64,000 bases of DNA, from contig CAKSDI010000003.1 of the NCBI GenBank assembly GCA_934445035.1, forward strand, positions 253,116 to 317,115, read 5' to 3'. The stretch's first letter is position 1. Every line of letters starts with the position of its first letter. This stretch comes from an uncultured Eubacteriales bacterium (GTDB taxonomy: Bacteria > Bacillota > Clostridia > Oscillospirales > Acutalibacteraceae). A model generated the notes under the pieces. That model had not been told where the DNA came from and did not search any database. It saw only the letters and a program-made list of their open reading frames with translations. The position numbers and the translations under genes were made by a program. Below, one piece after another: positions 56,993-64,000 of the stretch.

Positions 56993-57009
56993 TAATACTA
57001 ATAATAAAA

Positions 57010-57033
57010 AACGCAGTTCAAGCGAACTGCGTT
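57010..57033 (+). terminator. Terminator of the GH130 gene
   Basis: AACGCAGTTC and GAACTGCGTT pair around a 4-base loop, followed by TTTTTTATTG. Confidence 0.9.
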
Positions 57034-57042
57034 TTTTTATTG

Positions 57043-57071
57043 TTGTAATTTGTAATAAAAAGTAATATAAT
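57043..57071 (+). promoter_or_regulatory. Promoter of the PAP2-pssA-psd operon
   Basis: TTGTAA (57043-57048), 17 bases, TATAAT (57066-57071). The start expected near 57078 leaves only ~10 bases before AGGAG, limiting possible start codons of the first gene. Confidence 0.7.
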
Positions 57072-57092
57072 GTAATAAATATATTTTAGGAG

Positions 57093-57782
57093 TTGGCTTT
57101 TATTAAACTTAAAAAGCTGCGGTATGAGTCTTTATTTATTTCAAAGATTTTGCCGTGTTATATTTTTATTCCGCTTTTATTTTGGCTTGTTGCAAATAAT
57201 TTTGCTTTTTACGGCTCCGCTTTTATTCTCGGAGATATTAAAAGGTTTAGCATTAAAACGGTTATTGACGATTATATCCCTCTTTACACGCCTTTTATCT
57301 CTTTTTATATTCTTGCCTATCTTCAATGGGCGATCTGCTTTATAGCGATATCGAAAAGCGGTAAAAAGAATTGTTATGACTTCTTTTCGGCGGAAATAAC
57401 GGGTAAACTGATCGCGGCGGTGATTTTTTTCGTGTTCCCCACTCAAATGGTCCGCGCGGCAGTAACAGGCGACACGGTTTTCGATAGGATAACCGCTTTT
57501 CTTTATACTATCGACAAGCCTATAACGCTTTTTCCATCTCTTCACTGCCTTGAAAGCTATGTATGCTCAAGGTATCTTGCAAGAATAGAGGGAATTTCAA
57601 AATTTGCAAAGATCTTTTGCTTTGTTTTTTCGGTTTTTGTTTTTGCTTCGACTGTTTTAGTAAAACAGCATATGTTTTTGGACATTCCTGCGGGAATAAT
57701 AGTCGGTGAATTGGGGATATTTATTTCCGATAAATTCAATTTCGGAAGATTTTTCGATAAAATCACTAAAAAGGAGAAATAA
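57093..57782 (+). CDS. PAP2-family membrane phosphatase
   Basis: About 229 residues with six hydrophobic segments. PAP2 motifs: LFPSLHCLESY (motif 2 His) and VKQHMFLDIPAGI (motif 3 His and Asp); motif 1 is less clear. It probably dephosphorylates a lipid phosphate such as phosphatidylglycerophosphate or undecaprenyl diphosphate; the operon with pssA and psd favours phospholipid metabolism. The start is uncertain: TTG 57093 touches AGGAG, while ATT 57102 has ideal 9-base spacing; no ATG or GTG is available in frame near by. Confidence 0.75.
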   Translation: MAFIKLKKLRYESLFISKILPCYIFIPLLFWLVANNFAFYGSAFILGDIKRFSIKTVIDDYIPLYTPFISFYILAYLQWAICFIAISKSGKKNCYDFFSAEITGKLIAAVIFFVFPTQMVRAAVTGDTVFDRITAFLYTIDKPITLFPSLHCLESYVCSRYLARIEGISKFAKIFCFVFSVFVFASTVLVKQHMFLDIPAGIIVGELGIFISDKFNFGRFFDKITKKEK

Positions 57783-57783
57783 A

Positions 57784-58482
57784 ATGATAGGTATTTACGA
57801 TTATACCGTTATTTTAACATATATTTCACTTATTTCCGCTTCTTCGGGAATAATGATCACACTTAGTTCTAACGGCAACCACCCTTACCTCGGAATGTTC
57901 TTTCTGCTTATCTGCGGACTTTGCGACGCTTTTGACGGCAAGGTAGCCCGCTCTAAAAAAGGACGCACCGATTTCGAATGCAAATTCGGAATTCAGATAG
58001 ACTCTCTTTGCGACCTCATCGCTTTCGGAGTTCTTCCTGCCTGCATAGGAGCGGCGGCTTTAAGAAATTCTAAAATAATAAATCACATTATTTTTAATAC
58101 CGGCACTTTCGGAATTTTTATCAAAGCTTTTTTCTATGCGCTTTTGGTATTTTATGTGCTTGCCGCAATGATAAGGCTTGCTTATTTCAATGTCACCGAA
58201 GAAGAGCGCCAAAAATCGGACTCGGAGGCAAGAAAGTACTATGTAGGTCTTCCCGTGACTTCTTCGGCGCTTATCTTCCCCACAGTGCTTATATGCCGAT
58301 ATATAACCGGCGCTTTCGATATCACGCCTCTGTATTTTCTCGCCATTGCCGCAACCGGATATCTTTTTATCTCAAAGGCAACTATCAAAAAGCCGGGGCT
58401 TAAAGGTATTCTGATTATGGTGGGAATAGGAATGGCTGAATTTATAGTGCTTGTTCTTTTCCACATTTTCGGAGGGAAATAA
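57784..58482 (+). CDS. pssA: CDP-diacylglycerol--serine O-phosphatidyltransferase
   Basis: A 232-residue membrane enzyme making phosphatidylserine. The CDP-alcohol phosphatidyltransferase motif is DAFDGKVAR...GIQIDSLCD; four extra residues lie between AR and G compared with the usual spacing, a form I recall from other Clostridia. The start at 57784 follows AAGGAG. Its stop shares a base with the psd start. Confidence 0.9.
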   Translation: MIGIYDYTVILTYISLISASSGIMITLSSNGNHPYLGMFFLLICGLCDAFDGKVARSKKGRTDFECKFGIQIDSLCDLIAFGVLPACIGAAALRNSKIINHIIFNTGTFGIFIKAFFYALLVFYVLAAMIRLAYFNVTEEERQKSDSEARKYYVGLPVTSSALIFPTVLICRYITGAFDITPLYFLAIAATGYLFISKATIKKPGLKGILIMVGIGMAEFIVLVLFHIFGGK

Positions 58483-59309
58483 TGGCGGGATCGGATAATG
58501 AAAAGCTTTTAAAATTTCTTTATACCGCGCCCACAGGAAGATTTTTCTTAAAAGTTTTATCGGCGCCGCTCATTTCAAAAATTGCAGGCGCTTATCTTTC
58601 TTCTTTTCTTTCAAAGCCTCTTATAAAAGGCTTTGTTAAAAGAAATAATATTGATCTTTCTGAATTTTATTCCGATGATTTTCACAGCTTTAACGACTGC
58701 TTTTCAAGAAAAATTAAAGAGAATTTAAGACCGATTGACTCAAACTCCTCTGCTCTTATTTCTCCCTGCGACGGCTTGCTAACGGTATATGACATAAATA
58801 AAAACACCGTGCTGCCCGTAAAGCAAAGCAGATATACCATTTCTTCGCTTTTAAAAGACGAAGCTTTAAGCCGTGAATTCGAGGGAGGAAAATGCCTTGT
58901 ATTCAGGCTGATGGTAAATCATTACCACAGATATTGTTTTTTAGACAGCGGAGCGATAGAAAAAAACTATTTTATAAAAGGCAAACTGCACACAGTAAGA
59001 CCTATTGCTCTTGAAAATATTCCCGTGTTCTGCGAGAACTGCCGCGAGGTTTCGGTGATAGATTACGAAAACTTAGGCAGGACCGTACAAATAGAAGTCG
59101 GAGCAATGATGGTCGGAAAGATAAAAAATCATAAGTTAAGCACTTTTTCCCGCGGACAGGAAAAAGGAATGTTCCTCTTCGGCGGAAGCACTATAATAGT
59201 GCTTTTGAAAAAAGACGCGGTTAAATTAGACGATGCTATTTTAAATAATTCCTTATCAGGAATTGAAACAGATGTTAAATTCGGACAAAAAATAGGAAGT
59301 AAAAACTAA
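58482..59309 (+). CDS. psd: Phosphatidylserine decarboxylase proenzyme
   Basis: A 275-residue decarboxylase making phosphatidylethanolamine. The self-cleavage site is FGGST (about residues 235-239), where Ser becomes the pyruvoyl group. SPCDGLLTVYD and MVNHYHRYCF are family motifs. It directly follows pssA, completing the PE branch. A terminator overlaps its stop codon. Confidence 0.93.
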   Translation: MAGSDNEKLLKFLYTAPTGRFFLKVLSAPLISKIAGAYLSSFLSKPLIKGFVKRNNIDLSEFYSDDFHSFNDCFSRKIKENLRPIDSNSSALISPCDGLLTVYDINKNTVLPVKQSRYTISSLLKDEALSREFEGGKCLVFRLMVNHYHRYCFLDSGAIEKNYFIKGKLHTVRPIALENIPVFCENCREVSVIDYENLGRTVQIEVGAMMVGKIKNHKLSTFSRGQEKGMFLFGGSTIIVLLKKDAVKLDDAILNNSLSGIETDVKFGQKIGSKN

Positions 59310-59330
59310 GGTTTTTTACTTCCTTTTTTA
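59294..59330. terminator. Terminator after psd, probably bidirectional
   Basis: GGAAGTAAAAAC pairs with GTTTTTTACTTCC (one bulge) and is followed by TTTTTTATT. The left arm lies in the last psd codons; the convergent dapL gene ends at 59331. Confidence 0.8.
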
Positions 59331-60521
59331 TTAAAATATGTTTTTAAGTCTGTTTACCGCTTCAATAGTGTTTTCCCTCGAGCCGAAAGAAGTCAATCTG
59401 AAATATCCCTCGCCCGCACTTCCGAAACCTACTCCCGGAGTTCCTACTATCTGCGCAGAATTCAGCAGTTTATCGAAAAATTCCCACGAATCTTTTTTAT
59501 CCGGGCATTCAAGCCATAAATACGGAGAGCATTCGCCGCCGGTGAATTTTATGCCTTTTTCTTTCAAAAGCTTTGATAGAATTCTTGCGTTTTCAATATA
59601 GTAATCCACATTCTTTCTGCATTCTTCAATTCCCGCGGGTCTCAGCGCCGCCTGAGCGGCTTTCTGAATTATGTATGAAACGCCGTTAAACTTCGTCGCC
59701 TGTCTTCTTGCCCAAAGCGAGGAAAGCTTTGTGTCTCCCGCATAAAGCTCGTCAGGAAAAACGCTCCACGCACATCTTACGCCTGTAAATCCAGCCATTT
59801 TTGAAAAACTGCAGATTTCCACAGCGCAGCTTACGGCATCCTCTATTTCATATATCGAATGAGGAAGATCTCCTTTTATAAAAGCTTCATAAGCCGCGTC
59901 AAAAATAATCAGCGAGCCTGTTTCATTTGCAAAATCCACCCATGCTTTAAGCTCGTCTTTATTATACACAGCGCCCGTAGGATTATTAGGCGAGCAAAGA
60001 TAGATTATATAGCTTTTCTTTTCTATGCCTTCAGGGATCGGCTTAAAGCCGTTTTCCATATTGCCCTTTAAAAATTCAATTTTTCTTCCGCTCATCATAT
60101 TGCTGTCAAGATAAACCGGGTAAACAGGGTCCGGAATAAGTATCGGATTGTCGCCGAAAATCTCAACAATGTTTCCGGAGTCGCTTTTAGCACCGTCGGA
60201 TATGAAGATCTCCGCAGGATCAATGCTTATTTTGGAATTCCTTTTATAATATTCGGATACCGCTTCTCTTAAAAAAGCATATCCGTTATCATCGGGATAG
60301 CCTTTAAATGTTTCAGCCTTTCCCATTTCGTCAGAAGCGGATTTAAGCGCCTTTACCACAGTTTCGGAAAGCGGAAGAGTAACATCGCCTATTCCTAAGC
60401 TTATAACCTTTTTATCGGGATTATCAGCCTTGTATTCCGCAACCTTTTTTCCTATCTGAGAAAAAAGATAATTCTTTTTAAGATTTTTGTAATTTTCATT
60501 TGTTTTGATTTTAAGACTCAT
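59331..60521 (-). CDS. dapL: LL-diaminopimelate aminotransferase
   Basis: A 396-residue PLP enzyme converting tetrahydrodipicolinate and glutamate to LL-diaminopimelate in one step. PLP lysine in SFSKMAGFTGVRC; SLGIGDVTLPL, SPNNPTGAV and GTPGVGFGSAGEGYFRLTSFG are family segments. Next to dapF, this is the likelier true DapL of the two paralogues. The start at 60521 follows GGAG by nine bases; it lies within the last codons of dapF. Confidence 0.9.
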   Translation of the reverse strand: MSLKIKTNENYKNLKKNYLFSQIGKKVAEYKADNPDKKVISLGIGDVTLPLSETVVKALKSASDEMGKAETFKGYPDDNGYAFLREAVSEYYKRNSKISIDPAEIFISDGAKSDSGNIVEIFGDNPILIPDPVYPVYLDSNMMSGRKIEFLKGNMENGFKPIPEGIEKKSYIIYLCSPNNPTGAVYNKDELKAWVDFANETGSLIIFDAAYEAFIKGDLPHSIYEIEDAVSCAVEICSFSKMAGFTGVRCAWSVFPDELYAGDTKLSSLWARRQATKFNGVSYIIQKAAQAALRPAGIEECRKNVDYYIENARILSKLLKEKGIKFTGGECSPYLWLECPDKKDSWEFFDKLLNSAQIVGTPGVGFGSAGEGYFRLTSFGSRENTIEAVNRLKNIF

Positions 60522-61368
60522 AAGAAAAAACTCCGTCATAAACTTTTTGAGCGCTGCCGCGCATATAAATGTGTCCGTTTTGCATATAGGTTATTAAAAG
60601 ACTGCCGCCGAGCAGGTTTACCTTTATTTCCTCGCCTTTTTTGCAGATCCCGTTTTCCACAGCCGCCGCAACGCAGGCGCAGGCGCCTGTTCCGCAGGCG
60701 AGAGTTTCGCCGCTGCCTCTTTCATAAACTCTCATTTCAAGCTCTTTTTCGGATATCACCTTAACAAATTCGGTGTTCACCCTCTGCGGAAATATCTCAA
60801 AGTTTTCAAAATCGGGACCTATTTCATTCAAGTTGAGATCTTTTACATTGCCAAGAAATATTACCGCGTGCGGATTGCCCATTGAAACGGCAGTCATTTT
60901 ATATTCTTCACCGCGTATTTTTACGGGCTTATTTATCATTTTTTCTTCACTGAAAATCACAGGAATTTTATCCGTTTTAAATTCCGGAGCGCCCATATCA
61001 ACGCCTATTAAAGCGGCTTTGCCGTCTTTTTCAGTGATTGTAAGCGTTTTTATGCCACTTAATGTGTCAACGGTTATAACATCTTTTTTAACAATATTAT
61101 TATCATATAAATACTTGCCAACACACCGAATTCCGTTACCGCACATCTTGCCCTCGCTGCCGTCGGCATTGAACATTCGCATTTTCGCGTCTGCTTTTTG
61201 CGAAGGGCAGATAAGAATTACCCCGTCGCTCCCTACCGAGAAGTGTCTCGGCGACATCAAAACGGCAAGCTTTTCAGGATCGTCAACCTTTTCCTCAAAG
61301 CAGTTGATATAAACATAATCATTCCCGATTCCGTGCATTTTGGTAAACTTTATTTCTTTTAAAGCCAT
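60511..61368 (-). CDS. dapF: Diaminopimelate epimerase
   Basis: A 285-residue epimerase turning LL- into meso-diaminopimelate for peptidoglycan and lysine. The two catalytic cysteines are in MCGNGIRC and ACGTGACAC. The start is at ATG 61368 (MALKEIKFTKMHGIGNDY), 11 bases after GGAG; a longer frame reaching 61440 would begin inside the promoter. It overlaps dapL by 11 bases. Confidence 0.95.
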   Translation of the reverse strand: MALKEIKFTKMHGIGNDYVYINCFEEKVDDPEKLAVLMSPRHFSVGSDGVILICPSQKADAKMRMFNADGSEGKMCGNGIRCVGKYLYDNNIVKKDVITVDTLSGIKTLTITEKDGKAALIGVDMGAPEFKTDKIPVIFSEEKMINKPVKIRGEEYKMTAVSMGNPHAVIFLGNVKDLNLNEIGPDFENFEIFPQRVNTEFVKVISEKELEMRVYERGSGETLACGTGACACVAAAVENGICKKGEEIKVNLLGGSLLITYMQNGHIYMRGSAQKVYDGVFSYES

Positions 61369-61411
61369 TTTTGCTCGCACTCCTAAAAATCCAAAAACAT
61401 CTATACTTATA

Positions 61412-61440
61412 ATCTTATCACCGGCAAGTGGCTTTGTCAA
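61412..61440 (-). promoter_or_regulatory. Promoter of dapF-dapL
   Basis: On the minus strand TTGACA (61435-61440), 17 bases, TAAGAT (61412-61417). Confidence 0.75.
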
Positions 61441-61452
61441 TAAACATTATGC

Positions 61453-61481
61453 TTGTAAAAAGCAAAGATTTATGTTATAAT
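61453..61481 (+). promoter_or_regulatory. Promoter of the glycosyltransferase gene
   Basis: TTGTAA (61453-61458), 17 bases, TATAAT (61476-61481), back to back with the dapF promoter. Confidence 0.7.
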
Positions 61482-61510
61482 TCATATATATTTATATTAT
61501 GGGGGCATAT

Positions 61511-62410
61511 ATGTTAAAAACATCTGTCGCTGTAACTGCTTTTAATGGGGAAGATTATATTGAACAGCAGCTTATTTCGATAAGAGATCAGATCCGTAAG
61601 CCCGACGAGGTCGTTATAGTTGACGACGCTTCGCAGGACTCCACGGCTCAAATTGCGGAAAAATTCATATCCGATAATAATCTTTCAAATTGGAAGCTTA
61701 TTGTCAACAAAGAAAATCTCGGTATAGCAATGAATTTCAGGAAAGCTCTTTCAAATGTTACCGGAGATATAATATTTCTCTGCACTCAGAGCGATATCTG
61801 GTATGAGGATAAAATTGAAAGTATTTCAAGCCTGCTTGCCACAAATCCGAATATTAAAGCGGTAAACTGCGCCCACGAGCTTATTGACTCTGCGGGCAAG
61901 GACCTTGAATCCGATTATCTCGGCGCCAGCGGAAGTGCCGCTTCAAGGCTTTCAAAAACACCTATCTCGGCACTTTTGAATTCCAAGCCTTTCCCCTGCG
62001 GAACTCTCACGGTGCGAAGAGAAAACGCCGAAAAATACATCAGGCTTTCTAAATGCACTTTAAAAACAGCTTTTGAGCTCGAATGTGCCGCAGCTGCCGA
62101 AAAGGGACTTTATTTTTACGACGCACCTTTGATTCGAGTCCGTTTCGGTTCGGAAATTCCGATTCCAAGTCCGGTAGAATCGGCGGAATTCCAGCTTGAA
62201 GCCGCAAAATCGATCTTATCGATAACGGGGATTGAAAAATACTGCATAATCTGCTCAAACAGATTAAACGCGCTTAAAAACAGATCCTTTTTCGGTATAA
62301 TCGGGTTGTATTTCAAAAGGGATTACAGGCATCTTCTTCCGCTTAAAGTGCGGTTTAACGATTTGCTTTATGTTTTAAAATCAGGAAAAAACAAAAAGAC
62401 CGAAGCTTAA
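61511..62410 (+). CDS. Family 2 glycosyltransferase
   Basis: A 299-residue GT-A glycosyltransferase: SVAVTAFNGEDYIEQQLISI, VVIVDDASQDST (nucleotide binding) and FLCTQSDIW in place of the usual DxD-type segment (SDIW instead of DQDD or similar), so the metal-binding residues are reduced. The acceptor is unknown; rhamnosyl-type transferases are closest in layout. The start at 61511 lies 6 bases after GGGGG; ATG 61499 is an alternative. Confidence 0.8.
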   Translation: MLKTSVAVTAFNGEDYIEQQLISIRDQIRKPDEVVIVDDASQDSTAQIAEKFISDNNLSNWKLIVNKENLGIAMNFRKALSNVTGDIIFLCTQSDIWYEDKIESISSLLATNPNIKAVNCAHELIDSAGKDLESDYLGASGSAASRLSKTPISALLNSKPFPCGTLTVRRENAEKYIRLSKCTLKTAFELECAAAAEKGLYFYDAPLIRVRFGSEIPIPSPVESAEFQLEAAKSILSITGIEKYCIICSNRLNALKNRSFFGIIGLYFKRDYRHLLPLKVRFNDLLYVLKSGKNKKTEA

Positions 62411-62422
62411 AAGCCTCGGTCT
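62396..62422. terminator. Terminator between the glycosyltransferase and D-LDH genes
   Basis: AAGACCGAAGC pairs with GCCTCGGTCTT (one mismatch) around a short loop, with TTGATTTTATTT after it. Confidence 0.75.
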
Positions 62423-62431
62423 TGATTTTAT

Positions 62432-63463
62432 TTAAAAGCACTTATCTCCCGCTTTTCTTTTGCAGTCCTCTATTTTTCCGCATCTGTAACAAAGTTCATT
62501 TTTGCAGGTGCCGCTCTTATCCATTTCCAAAATGTTTTCTATAGTAGTCTGAGCGATATTAGCAAGCGCTTCTCTTGTTAAAAACGCCTGGTGAGAAGTA
62601 ACTATAACATTAGGCATTGAAATAAGTCTTGCAAGCACGTCGTCGTCGATAATATGGCCCGATCTGTCTTCAAAGAAGATATCGGATTCCTCCTCGTAAA
62701 CATCAAGGCAGGCAGCTCCCACCTTTCTCGATTTTATCCCCTCAAGCAGCGCCTCGGCGTCAATCAAAGCTCCTCTCGAGGTGTTTATTATCGCTACTCC
62801 CTTTTTCATTTTATCTATAGCCTCTGAATCGATGAGGTGCATAGTTTCATTAGTGAGAGGGCAATGAAGAGAAATAATATCGCTTTCCTTTAAAAGCTCG
62901 TCCATAGTAACATATTTAACGTTTTCTATTTCGGCAGGATATTTATCGTATGCTAAAATATTCATTCCGAAGCCTTTGCAGATATCTATAAAAACTCTGC
63001 CTATTTTTCCCGTTCCGACTACTCCGACGGTCTTTCCGTGAAGATCAAAACCGGTGAAATTATTAAGGCTGAAATTAAAATCCCTTGTTCTGATATAAGC
63101 TTTATGAATTCGTCTTATGGAAGTAAGCAGCATTGCTATGGCGTGCTCCGCAACCGCATAAGGTGAATAGGCCGGAACTCTTGCAACATGAAGCTTTTTA
63201 TAAGCATATTTGATATCGACATTGTTATATCCCGCACACCTTAAAGCTATCATTTTAACATTTTGCTCGCATAGCCCGTCGATAACCTCTTTGTTTACCT
63301 CGTCGTTAACGAAAACGCAAACTCCCTCACAGCCTGAAGCAAGCTTAACTGTATCTGCGTTTAATTTTGTTTCGTAAAACTTAAGCTTGATACCCGCGTC
63401 TTCGGCAGGTTTTTTAAAAGCCTCTATATCGTAAGGCTTAGCGTCAAAAAAAGCAATTTTCAT
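62432..63463 (-). CDS. D-2-hydroxyacid dehydrogenase (D-lactate dehydrogenase type)
   Basis: A 343-residue NAD-dependent D-2-hydroxyacid dehydrogenase, closest in layout to fermentative LdhA. NAD site GVVGTGKIGRVF; catalytic Arg in LINTSRGALID-type segment and in LRCAGYNNVD; HQAFLT has the catalytic His. After the usual LdhA end (CKNEL) there is an extra tail with four more cysteines (CYRCGKIEDCK and a final CF), which LdhA lacks. Likely reduces pyruvate to D-lactate. Thioredoxin is encoded 15 bases upstream on the same strand. Confidence 0.88.
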   Translation of the reverse strand: MKIAFFDAKPYDIEAFKKPAEDAGIKLKFYETKLNADTVKLASGCEGVCVFVNDEVNKEVIDGLCEQNVKMIALRCAGYNNVDIKYAYKKLHVARVPAYSPYAVAEHAIAMLLTSIRRIHKAYIRTRDFNFSLNNFTGFDLHGKTVGVVGTGKIGRVFIDICKGFGMNILAYDKYPAEIENVKYVTMDELLKESDIISLHCPLTNETMHLIDSEAIDKMKKGVAIINTSRGALIDAEALLEGIKSRKVGAACLDVYEEESDIFFEDRSGHIIDDDVLARLISMPNVIVTSHQAFLTREALANIAQTTIENILEMDKSGTCKNELCYRCGKIEDCKRKAGDKCF

Positions 63464-63478
63464 AAGTTTCTCCTTTTT

Positions 63479-63796
63479 TCATTCGGCATTTATGAATTTT
63501 TCCAAAGAATCTTTATCCTTATAGCCTACAAAGCCATCGGCGATCTCACCGTTTTTCATAAGAAATACTGCAGGGATATTCTCTATTCCGAATTTTTGAG
63601 TAAGCTCAGGCTCATCATCGACATTGACCTTGCAAACTTTAAGTTTACCGTCATATTCGTCGGATATTTCCTCAAGTATCGGGGCGAGCATAGAGCAAGG
63701 GCCGCACCAATCAGCATAAAAATCAATCAATACAGGCAGATCGCTTTTCAATACTTCTTCTTCAAAATTTTTATTATTTAAAATTATTTCTGACAT
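63479..63796 (-). CDS. trxA: Thioredoxin
   Basis: A 105-residue thioredoxin with the active site WCGPC at residues 30-34 and the cis-Pro segment IENIPAVFLMKNG (Ile-Pro; the usual Thr before Pro is replaced). It reduces protein disulfides. It is probably transcribed together with the dehydrogenase gene downstream, whose Cys-rich tail could be a substrate. GGAG precedes the ATG. Confidence 0.93.
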   Translation of the reverse strand: MSEIILNNKNFEEEVLKSDLPVLIDFYADWCGPCSMLAPILEEISDEYDGKLKVCKVNVDDEPELTQKFGIENIPAVFLMKNGEIADGFVGYKDKDSLEKFINAE

Positions 63797-63872
63797 TATT
63801 GTTTTCTCCTTTTCTTTTTTTATTATTCTAACACATTTTAATTGATTTTACTATAAATTTTGATAATTAAAC

Positions 63873-63901
63873 TTGACATAACTTCAAATTTATTATATAA
63901 T
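63873..63901 (+). promoter_or_regulatory. Promoter of the tRNA gene
   Basis: TTGACA (63873-63878), 17 bases, TATAAT (63896-63901): full consensus, with the tRNA starting 25 bases further on. Confidence 0.85.
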
Positions 63902-63926
63902 CATAAGGCGCTCAAAAAAAGAATAT

Positions 63927-63999
63927 AGGGGTATAGCTCAGCTGGTAGAGCATCGGTCTCCAAAACCGAGTGCCGAGGGTTCGATCCCTTCTGCCCCTG
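63927..63999 (+). tRNA. tRNA-Trp (anticodon CCA)
   Basis: A full cloverleaf: acceptor AGGGGTA/TGCCCCT, D arm GCTC/GAGC, anticodon stem TCGGT/ACCGA with loop CTCCAAA (anticodon CCA), T arm GAGGG-TTCGATC-CCTTC (closing with a G-T pair) and discriminator G at 63999. The window ends one base later, so whether CCA is encoded cannot be seen. Confidence 0.95.
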
Positions 64000-64000
64000 C

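Noticed and set aside
57124..57345. Short frame beginning at the ATG inside the PAP2 gene start
   Set aside because: It is an alternate-frame shadow of the membrane helices; PAP2 motifs are only in the main frame.

Overview
The window looks like the chromosome of a strictly anaerobic, low-to-mid GC member of the Clostridia, probably Oscillospirales-like. The family is inferred from gene content, not from a marker phylogeny. Supporting traits are an RnfCDGEAB complex, [FeFe]-hydrogenase maturases HydE/HydG/HydF, heterodisulfide-reductase/Flx electron-transfer proteins, type III glutamine synthetase, the DapL route to lysine, an IspH-S1 fusion, T-box control and strong TTGACA/TATAAT promoters. 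I see no phage, insertion sequence, CRISPR array or integron; this is core and metabolic chromosome.

Layout. 1-8.9 kb is a nitrogen block: a split archaeal-type glutamate synthase (minus strand, cut by the window edge), type III glutamine synthetase, an ammonium channel fused to a PII protein, then a T-box leader, asparagine synthetase and a DapL-like aminotransferase. Both the glutamate synthase and glutamine synthetase leaders carry small hexaloop hairpins next to intrinsic terminators, as expected for ANTAR antitermination. 9-14 kb is rnfCDGEAB. 14-20 kb (minus) is ispH-rpsA, cmk, a flavoprotein, a membrane protein, a J-domain protein and a DUF5685 protein. 20-25 kb is a sugar ABC importer lacking its ATPase, 4-alpha-glucanotransferase and a cupin. 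25-26 kb holds a LemA protein and a small membrane protein.

26-37 kb (minus) is the most striking part: one tightly packed operon in the order malate dehydrogenase, fumarase, HdrB, HdrC, HdrA, MvhD/FlxD, two FlxB/FlxC-like iron-sulfur proteins, FlxA, a soluble fumarate-reductase iron-sulfur subunit and its flavoprotein. It reads as a complete oxaloacetate-to-succinate branch joined to a flavin-based electron-bifurcating module. The inferred reaction is NADH oxidation split between fumarate and ferredoxin. Rnf (9-14 kb) could then convert reduced ferredoxin into an ion gradient, and the F-type ATP synthase (42-48.4 kb) could use that gradient.

37-42 kb has a P-type cation ATPase and a divergent LysR/MATE pair. 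The ATP synthase operon has no separate delta gene; instead alpha carries an N-terminal extension resembling the delta C-terminal domain, and subunit c has a signal-peptide-like leader. 48-51 kb has a DUF1275 protein, a LysR regulator and a frameshifted lipid-kinase gene. 51-55 kb is the hydrogenase-maturation operon behind a leader with two mutually exclusive hairpins. 55-64 kb has an AraC regulator, a GH130 protein, a phospholipid operon (PAP2, pssA, psd), dapF-dapL, a glycosyltransferase, a D-lactate-dehydrogenase-like enzyme, thioredoxin and a tRNA-Trp at the edge.
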